This document shows, one piece after another, positions 34,712 to 40,625 of a stretch of 40,625 nt of DNA. Below the pieces are notes generated by a model. The model was given only the letters and a program-made list of their open reading frames with translations, was not told the origin of the DNA and made no database searches. The number at the start of each line of letters is the position of its first letter. Positions within the stretch are counted from its first letter, which is position 1. The translations under genes and the position numbers were made by a program. This DNA is from Granulicella sp. S190. GTDB taxonomy: Bacteria; Acidobacteriota; Terriglobia; Terriglobales; Acidobacteriaceae. The stretch lies in NCBI RefSeq assembly GCF_009766095.1, contig NZ_LMUD01000014.1:367461-408085 (forward strand), in the 5' to 3' direction.

Positions 34712-36841
34712 ATGCAGCTTCGGAGCCGTAAGACAGCACTTCTCATCGCATACGCTCTAGTTACCGCTTGGGGAAGCATCTACTCAAAGGCACAAGGCCC
34801 CACGGAGCAGCCAGACAAATATCAATGGCTTGAAGATGTCTCCGGCGAGAAACCCATGGCCTGGGTCAACGAAGAAAATGCTCGATCCGCCAAGGTTCTT
34901 CAGGCCGACCCACGCTATGGAAGCCTCGCCGAAACCGCCCTCAAAGTGCTCGAATCGCCAACCAGGCTGCCCTCTCCTGACTTCCGTGTTGGCGAGATCT
35001 ATAACACTTGGCAGGACGCCCAGCACGTCCGCGGTATTCTTCGCAAAGCCTCTCTCGCGAGTTACCTCACAGACCAACCCGACTGGCACACCGTCATCGA
35101 CTACGACTCCTTGGCCGCGAAGGATAACGAGAAATGGGTGGAGAAGGGTCTGCACTGCCTCTATCCAGGCAACGGCCTCTGCCTTGTCTCTCTCTCAGCC
35201 GGTGGAGAAGACGCGGAGACACTTCGTGAGTTCGACCTGAAGACAGAAGAATTCGTCGAAGATGGCTTCGTCCTTCCAAAGTCAAAGCAGGAAGTCACCT
35301 GGGTCGACAAGGACTCCCTGCTGGTCGCCCGTGATTGGGGTCCTGGCACCATGACCACATCCGGTTATCCCTTCGTCGTGAAACTCTGCAAGCGCGGCCA
35401 GATGCTCGATCAGGCAAAGGAGGTCTACCGCGGTACGGAAGCCGACGTATCTGCGGACGCGACGTCTCTTCACGACAGCCAAGGCAATACAGCGGTTATT
35501 CTCTCTCACGGCATCAACTTCTTTGAACGCGAGATCTCCCTCTATACTCCGGAGGGTCCAAAAAAGATCTCGGTTCCCGGAAAATCTGAACTGCAGGGTA
35601 TGCTCGATGGCCAACTTATCATTGAGCTCAACGAAGACTGGAAGCCCGAGGGTCTCTCGAACACCTATCCCCAAGGCTCAGTCGTTGCGCTTGATCTAGA
35701 GGCCGTCAGCAAAGATCCCATCCATCTCAAACCCGCCGTCATCTTCACTCCCACCGCCCGGGAGTTCTTCCAGCAGTCCGCCATAACCAAAAACCATCTC
35801 CTCCTCACTACGCTCGACAACGTGCAAGGACGCGCCTATATCTACACCCGGGACGCAAATAAAAACTGGACCCGCAAAAAACTCGACGTTCCCGACAATC
35901 TCAGCGTAGAGATTGCAACCACCAATATCTCCGACGACAAGTTCTTCCTCGAAACTACTGGCTTTCTCACGCCCTCTTCACTCCTACTGGGCGACGCCTC
36001 CTCAACGACTCTTAAAACGGCGAAAACACTTCCTGCTCAGTTCGACACCTCTAACCTCGTTGTAGAGCAACTTCAGGCCACCTCTAAAGATGGAACCAAA
36101 GTCCCATACTTCCTCGTCCGTCACAAAGACATCAAGTATGACGGCTCAAATCCAACGCTTATGAACGCCTACGGCGGCTTTCAGGTCTCGTTGACGCCCG
36201 TTTACAATCCAATCCTCGGCAAACTGTGGCTCGAACGCGGAGGCACCTTTGTCCTTGCCAACATCCGTGGAGGCGGCGAGTTTGGTCCTGCCTGGCACGA
36301 CGCGGGACTTAAGACCAGCCGCCAACGCATCTACGACGACTTCGCCGCAGTGGGCCAGGACCTCTTCGCTCGGAAGATCACCTCTCCACGCCGCATGGGT
36401 ATCGTCGGCGGCTCTAACGGTGGTCTGCTCATGGGTGTCGAGTTCACGCAACACCCGGAGATGTGGAACGCCGTCGTGATTCAGGTGCCTCTACTTGATA
36501 TGCTCAACTTCGAGCACATCGCCGCTGGTGCCTCCTGGGTCGGAGAGTACGGCACCGTCACCATTCCCAAACAGCGGAAATTTCTCGCTTCGATATCACC
36601 CTATAACCAGCTCAACCCCAGCACAACCTATCCGGAACCGCTTATCTTTACCACCACCAAGGATGATCGCGTAGGCCCCGTCCACGCGAGGAAATTCGCT
36701 GCTCGTCTCGAAGAGTTTCACAAGCCCTTCTTCTATGACGAGATCGTCGAAGGCGGCCACGCAGCCGGAGCAAACCTCAAGGAGCAAGCCAATACCCGAG
36801 CCGAACAGTACACCTATCTCTCCCGAAAGCTGATGGACTGA
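34712..36841 (+). CDS. Secreted prolyl oligopeptidase (S9A family serine peptidase)
   Basis: 709-residue peptidase that should cut after proline in short peptides. A signal peptide is likely at 1-28 (ALLIAYALVTAWGSIYSKAQ). The beta-propeller spans about 75-430, beginning after YQWLEDVSGEKPMAWVNEEN. In the alpha/beta-hydrolase domain, the oxyanion region is NAYGGFQVS and RGGGEFGPAWHDAG; the nucleophile is Ser568 in GGSNGG; the acid is in DDRV (651-654); and the His is His683 in EGGHAAG. All triad parts are present. Peptides degraded outside the cytoplasm are the expected substrate. AAGGGA lies eight bases before the ATG. A 13-bp hairpin follows the stop. Confidence 0.92.
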   Translation: MQLRSRKTALLIAYALVTAWGSIYSKAQGPTEQPDKYQWLEDVSGEKPMAWVNEENARSAKVLQADPRYGSLAETALKVLESPTRLPSPDFRVGEIYNTWQDAQHVRGILRKASLASYLTDQPDWHTVIDYDSLAAKDNEKWVEKGLHCLYPGNGLCLVSLSAGGEDAETLREFDLKTEEFVEDGFVLPKSKQEVTWVDKDSLLVARDWGPGTMTTSGYPFVVKLCKRGQMLDQAKEVYRGTEADVSADATSLHDSQGNTAVILSHGINFFEREISLYTPEGPKKISVPGKSELQGMLDGQLIIELNEDWKPEGLSNTYPQGSVVALDLEAVSKDPIHLKPAVIFTPTAREFFQQSAITKNHLLLTTLDNVQGRAYIYTRDANKNWTRKKLDVPDNLSVEIATTNISDDKFFLETTGFLTPSSLLLGDASSTTLKTAKTLPAQFDTSNLVVEQLQATSKDGTKVPYFLVRHKDIKYDGSNPTLMNAYGGFQVSLTPVYNPILGKLWLERGGTFVLANIRGGGEFGPAWHDAGLKTSRQRIYDDFAAVGQDLFARKITSPRRMGIVGGSNGGLLMGVEFTQHPEMWNAVVIQVPLLDMLNFEHIAAGASWVGEYGTVTIPKQRKFLASISPYNQLNPSTTYPEPLIFTTTKDDRVGPVHARKFAARLEEFHKPFFYDEIVEGGHAAGANLKEQANTRAEQYTYLSRKLMD

Positions 36842-36862
36842 CCCTCTCTCCACTTGCACAAA

Positions 36863-36900
36863 CGCCGTCCAGACGAATCAAGCTCTCCGTCTGGACGGCG
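36863..36900. terminator. Strong hairpin between convergent prolyl oligopeptidase and pgeF
   Basis: CGCCGTCCAGACG (36863-36875) pairs perfectly over 13 bp with 36888-36900 around a 12-base loop. It lies between the stops of two facing genes and probably terminates both. There is no long T tract; on the minus strand TTTGTG follows. Confidence 0.6.
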
Positions 36901-36904
36901 AAGC

Positions 36905-37756
36905 TCATCCAGCCACACCCACTACGCTCAACATCCTCCCGGTAATTCCCTGTTCCCCGCGATGTGAAAAATACTTCAACCTCCCATTCGCATCGACCCC
37001 GCACGCCGTACAATCTCCCACCACGGTAATTCGTTCTTCCGCCACTCCCGCGTTGAGCAGTTGTCGCCGGTTTGCCTCCCAGAGATCCAGGTACATCTCC
37101 GCTTCTTCTTCATCGACTCCGATGCGGAATAGTTCCTCGGCATAGTCAAACCTTCTGCCAAACCCCTCTCTCACCTCCAAGCCCACGGCGTAGCAGCAAT
37201 CCCCAATGCTCGGTCCCACTGCCGCCGCAAGGTCTTCCACATGCGAACCATACTCCTCTACCATCATCGCGACTCCCTGCTCTATAATTCCCGCCACCGT
37301 TCCTCGCCACCCTGCATGAAAAGCGCCAACCGCTCTGGTCCTCTCATCCACTAACAGCACAGGCACACAGTCTGCGGTCCCCACTCCCAGCAACACTCCC
37401 GGCATGTTTGTGATGAGCCCGTCCCCCTCCAGAACCGCCCTCCCATCAGCAGTCTGCAACTTGCCCTCCGATGCCCCTTCTCCCTCTCGGATCACATGAA
37501 TGGTGTTCGAGTGAATTTGCCGTACAGTCACCAGCGAAGAACCACTTTTTGTTCCAAAATCAGGATCGACGCACTGCGCAAAATGGACCCGATTTTCCTT
37601 CACCGAGACTGCGTCGTCCTCCTTCGTCCACCCTAGATTCAGCGAATTTCCTCCATAAATCGCAGAAGCGCCTCCATGACGCGTACTAAACCCATGCCGC
37701 AGCCAGCCGTACCTCTTCCAGGCATCAATCCGCACTATCTCCAGCTCGTTATCCAA
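36905..37756 (-). CDS. pgeF: PgeF: peptidoglycan editing factor / polyphenol oxidase family (YfiH, LACC1)
   Basis: 283-residue protein of the YfiH/LACC1 family. Members act as purine nucleoside phosphorylase/adenosine deaminase-type enzymes in vitro, and E. coli PgeF (YfiH) prevents wrong amino acids from entering the peptidoglycan stem. The zinc-site residues are visible: His82 in RQIHS, Cys130 in GTADCVPV and His147 in FHAGWRG. GPSIGDCCYAVG follows near the middle of the second half. The start is TTG at 37756 with AAAGGG five bases upstream; the N-terminus WLRHGFSTRHGG is typical. A stand-alone unit facing the prolyl oligopeptidase gene; a cell-wall link to the dcw cluster is functional only. 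Confidence 0.9.
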   Translation of the reverse strand: MDNELEIVRIDAWKRYGWLRHGFSTRHGGASAIYGGNSLNLGWTKEDDAVSVKENRVHFAQCVDPDFGTKSGSSLVTVRQIHSNTIHVIREGEGASEGKLQTADGRAVLEGDGLITNMPGVLLGVGTADCVPVLLVDERTRAVGAFHAGWRGTVAGIIEQGVAMMVEEYGSHVEDLAAAVGPSIGDCCYAVGLEVREGFGRRFDYAEELFRIGVDEEEAEMYLDLWEANRRQLLNAGVAEERITVVGDCTACGVDANGRLKYFSHRGEQGITGRMLSVVGVAG

Positions 37757-37958
37757 GCTAACCCTTTCAATTTAGAACACTTACGTCTAGGCACGGCTCA
37801 TGCAACTGAAGGTATTTCACGAGTTCCCAGGCTACCGGTTACCTTCTTCGATGGCCGGAGTCTACTTTTAGTACCATAACTAAGCTTCCCGCATCCAAAG
37901 AGATGAAAACCATTGACGATGCAAGACAAGGTTAACCCCCTTATACTTCAACAAAAAT

Positions 37959-37987
37959 TTGCATCCTTCCCCGTGGGTCTGTAATAT
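37959..37987 (+). promoter_or_regulatory. Sigma-70-type promoter of the aroDE fusion gene
   Basis: TTGCAT (37959-37964), a 17-base spacer, then TAATAT (37982-37987). Transcription should start near 37994, only about nine bases ahead of the chosen ATG. Confidence 0.65.
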
Positions 37988-38002
37988 ACCGCGATTGTAG
38001 AC

Positions 38003-39595
38003 ATGAGAGTGAATGTGCCCAGTTTAGCCCCCCAACTTCTTCGTTCCCGTATCGGCAAAGTTTGCGTCGCCATCATCGGCGCCACTCCTGCCGAGATGCT
38101 TGAAAAAGCCACTGCCGTCGTCAAAGAGACGCCCTTCCTTGAGTTTCGCCTCGACTATCTCGAGAAACCTCTCCTCGCGCTGCCGAAGTTTAAGCAGTTT
38201 CTCAACGACAATACCGCAGTCACAGCTATCGCTACCTGCCGCCGTGCCGCCAATGGAGGCAAATTCACAGGGAACCTCGCCACCGAGATGGAGATCCTCT
38301 CTAAGGCAGGGACCTCCGGCTTCCACCTTATCGATCTCGAGCTCGAGTCTGCTGAGAGCTTAAAGAAAGGTGAACTTCAGAAGCTGCGTGACACTGGGGT
38401 CGCCCTCATCATCAGCCACCACGACTTCACAGCAACCAAAGATCTCGACGGCATCTTCAAACGTATCGAGCCCTTCAAACCCGACTTCATCAAGATTGTG
38501 CCCACGGCCAAAACACTGACTGACAACGTTACTCTTATGCGTTTCATCGAGCGCATGGATGACCACTCGAACATCGTCGGCGTATGCATGGGAGACGCAG
38601 GAATCATATCGCGCGTACTCGGTGTCCGTGCTGGGAGTGCCTTCACCTTTGCCGCGGCTACGGCGGGCGAGGAGACCGCTCCTGGTCAGATTGCTGCCCG
38701 CACGCTGATCGAAACCTATCGCATCGATCAGGTCGATGCGGCCACCAAGGTCTACGGCGTCGCCGGCAATCCCATCCGCAGTTCGCTCTCTCCCATCATG
38801 ATGAACACTGCGTTCCGCCGAGAGACGGTCAACGCAGTCTATCTTGCTCTACAGGCCAATAAGCTCGCAGATCTGCTCAAGCTTGTTCACGAGATTCCCA
38901 TTCAGGGTCTCAGTGTTACCATGCCTCTCAAGCAGGAGATCATGGCGCACCTGGAGAAGACTGATCCTCTTTCGGCCAAGATTGGCGCCTGCAACACGGT
39001 TCTTCGCCAGGACGGCAAGCTCTACGGCTTCAACACCGACGTCGCTGGCATTACTGGTCCCATCGAGAAGCGCATGTCACTGCGTGGTGCGAAAGCCCTT
39101 GTTCTTGGTGCCGGCGGGGCTGCTCGCGCCGCTGTCTTTGGGATGCGCGATAAGGGTGCTGATGTCTTCATCCTCAACAGAACCGCGGAGACCGCGCAGA
39201 AGCTGGCGAAGCAGTCCGGCTCGAAGGCCATCAAGAAGGATGCCCTCACCAAGACTACGTTCGACATCATCGTCAATGCGACTTCGGTCGGCATGACTGG
39301 TGTTAAAGGAGCGCCGATCCTCGACGCTGGGGACCTCAACACCAAGCTGGTGTTTGATCTTGTCTACAACCCGTTGGAGACGCCGCTCCTGCGGTTGGCG
39401 CGCCAGCAGAGCATCCCAATCATCACTGGAATTGAGATGTTCGTGCAGCAGGGCGCACGCCAGTTCGAGATCTTCACTGGTAAGCCTGCTCCTGAAGAGG
39501 AGATGCTACGGGTTGTCATTCACGCTCTTCGACAGCAGGCCGAGGCCGCCACAGAGACCCCGGTACCTCCCTCTAAGACTAAAAAAGCGTCCTGA
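38003..39595 (+). CDS. aroDE: Fused type I 3-dehydroquinate dehydratase - shikimate dehydrogenase
   Basis: 530-residue bifunctional enzyme for steps three and four of the shikimate pathway. The N-terminal half (about 15-240) is a type I dehydroquinase: EFRLDYLE with the substrate residues, catalytic His140 in SHHDF and Schiff-base Lys164 in DFIKIVP. The C-terminal half (about 248-515) is shikimate dehydrogenase: GNPIRSSLSPIMMN binds shikimate, Lys310 in TMPLK and Asp346 in FNTDVAG are catalytic, and GAGGAARAA (369-377) binds NADP. The remaining C-terminal residues are polar. The fusion is well known in plants and occurs in several bacteria. The start ATG has no ribosome site; GTG codons at residues 3 and 5 are alternatives. 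A terminator follows. Confidence 0.94.
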   Translation: MRVNVPSLAPQLLRSRIGKVCVAIIGATPAEMLEKATAVVKETPFLEFRLDYLEKPLLALPKFKQFLNDNTAVTAIATCRRAANGGKFTGNLATEMEILSKAGTSGFHLIDLELESAESLKKGELQKLRDTGVALIISHHDFTATKDLDGIFKRIEPFKPDFIKIVPTAKTLTDNVTLMRFIERMDDHSNIVGVCMGDAGIISRVLGVRAGSAFTFAAATAGEETAPGQIAARTLIETYRIDQVDAATKVYGVAGNPIRSSLSPIMMNTAFRRETVNAVYLALQANKLADLLKLVHEIPIQGLSVTMPLKQEIMAHLEKTDPLSAKIGACNTVLRQDGKLYGFNTDVAGITGPIEKRMSLRGAKALVLGAGGAARAAVFGMRDKGADVFILNRTAETAQKLAKQSGSKAIKKDALTKTTFDIIVNATSVGMTGVKGAPILDAGDLNTKLVFDLVYNPLETPLLRLARQQSIPIITGIEMFVQQGARQFEIFTGKPAPEEEMLRVVIHALRQQAEAATETPVPPSKTKKAS

Positions 39596-39623
39596 CGGCG
39601 AGTTGCCCGGCAGAAAAAATTGG

Positions 39624-39650
39624 AACCCCGGTGCGAACCGGGGTTTCGAC
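39624..39650 (+). terminator. Intrinsic terminator after aroDE
   Basis: AACCCCGGT and ACCGGGGTT form a 9-bp stem closed by a GCGA tetraloop (39624-39645), followed by TCGACGTTTT. It lies 28 bases after the stop codon. Confidence 0.7.
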
Positions 39651-39815
39651 GTTTTACTGGGTTTTTGAGGGGTGTTTTGAGAAAAACGGGTGTTTTCGCG
39701 TGGTGATTTTGTGGTGTGATCGTGGTGAAATGCGTGGTCGACGTGGTGCCCTGACAACGTGTTCGCAGTGGTCGAAAAATACGCCACAGGTTTGAACTTT
39801 TTTTTGCGAGATAAG

Positions 39816-39841
39816 AAAGCCGCCTCAACCGAGGCGGCTTT
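39816..39841 (-). terminator. Terminator of the ATP synthase operon
   Basis: AAAGCCGCCTC (39816-39826) and GAGGCGGCTTT (39831-39841) pair over 11 bp with a four-base loop, 22 bases after the atpC stop. U-rich tails exist in both directions (TTTTC on plus, TTTCTTATC on minus), so it may serve both strands. Confidence 0.8.
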
Positions 39842-39863
39842 TCAGTTCTCAAAGAAAGAAACG

Positions 39864-40298
39864 TTAGCTGCTCTTGCCGTCGGCTGAGGCAATCTTCTCT
39901 TCAGCCTCGCGGGTGATGGCGTTGGCTTCGTCGTACTTTGCGCCATCGTCGCCAGCCGCATGCCAGAGCTTATCACCCTCCTGAAGCTCCTTCTGAGCCT
40001 CAGCACGGTCAATCTCGTTCGGATGCAGCGCGGTCTCGGCCAGAATGGTCACACGCTCCGGCAGCACCTCTACAAATCCCCAGGCGACGAAGAACTTCTG
40101 ATCTCCCGAGCTTCCTCCATGGAGGCGTACCTCTCCTGCACCCAGCTCAGCGAGCAGAGGAGCAGCGCCGTAGAGTGCCTCAAGGTACCCCGACATCGAC
40201 GGCAGCTCTATTGACTCCGCCGTCGCGTCCAGCAGAACGCGGTCCGGCGTAACCAGCCGAACCGCTAACAACCCCGAATTGCCAGTCGTCTCTGCCAT
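39864..40298 (-). CDS. atpC: ATP synthase F1 epsilon subunit
   Basis: 144-residue epsilon subunit of the F1 part. It joins the rotor with gamma and inhibits ATP hydrolysis. The N-terminal beta-sandwich starts with LAVRLVTPDRVLLDATAESIELPSMSGYLEALYGAAPLLAELGAGEV, with the conserved P-x-x-x-G-x-x layout, and FFVAWGFVEVLPERVTILAE follows. The C-terminal helical part (EIDRAEAQKELQEG) is present. It lies three bases after the atpD stop, in the same direction, as the last gene of the operon. Confidence 0.95.
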   Translation of the reverse strand: MAETTGNSGLLAVRLVTPDRVLLDATAESIELPSMSGYLEALYGAAPLLAELGAGEVRLHGGSSGDQKFFVAWGFVEVLPERVTILAETALHPNEIDRAEAQKELQEGDKLWHAAGDDGAKYDEANAITREAEEKIASADGKSS

Positions 40299-40301
40299 GA
40301 G

Positions 40302-40625
<324 letters not shown>

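Overview
The window is from a GC-rich bacterium and looks like an Acidobacteriota genome of the class Terriglobia, family Acidobacteriaceae (Granulicella/Edaphobacter/Terriglobus type). This is inference from gene content, protein style, gene order and the kind of intergenic repeats; no database search was possible. The MurE substrate motif (DNPR) indicates meso-diaminopimelate peptidoglycan.

The backbone is a division and cell wall (dcw) cluster on the minus strand. In transcription order it reads mraZ, rsmH, ftsL, ftsI (class B PBP with a PASTA domain), murE, murF, an unrecognised basic protein, mraY, murD, ftsW, murG, then murC, ftsQ, ftsA, then ftsZ. It is split into three blocks. Between murG and murC lies about 3.5 kb with two plus-strand secreted-protein genes (acetamidase/formamidase family and a YXWGXW-repeat protein) plus repeat-rich DNA. 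Between ftsA and ftsZ lies about 5 kb with a minus-strand ArsR - DHFR-like - three AHSA1/SRPBCC operon and two plus-strand genes (Tat-exported amine oxidase, GNAT acetyltransferase). So murC-ftsQ-ftsA and ftsZ probably each have their own promoter. No murB or ddl is present in the cluster.

Right of mraZ (27.5-40.6 kb) is a set of short, mostly unrelated units: a DUF2127 membrane protein, a secreted fasciclin (FAS1) protein, an SRPBCC protein, dxs (isoprenoid precursor synthesis, which feeds the undecaprenyl carrier used by MraY and MurG), an ABC-2-like exporter pair, a secreted prolyl oligopeptidase, pgeF (peptidoglycan editing), a fused aroD-aroE gene, and the end of an ATP synthase operon (atpD 3' part, atpC).

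The most notable non-coding signals are a run of GTGGA-like boxes in exact 10-bp phase upstream of mraZ (candidate MraZ operator), two abutting 16-bp repeats upstream of the arsR gene (candidate operator), a pair of near-identical 100-bp direct repeats, an ATATTTTG repeat block next to murG, and several strong hairpins or terminators. I found no CRISPR array, tRNA, rRNA, insertion sequence or prophage, and no clearly new multi-gene system. The best candidates for something undescribed are the unknown gene between murF and mraY, the histone-like tail on FtsQ, and the repeat elements.
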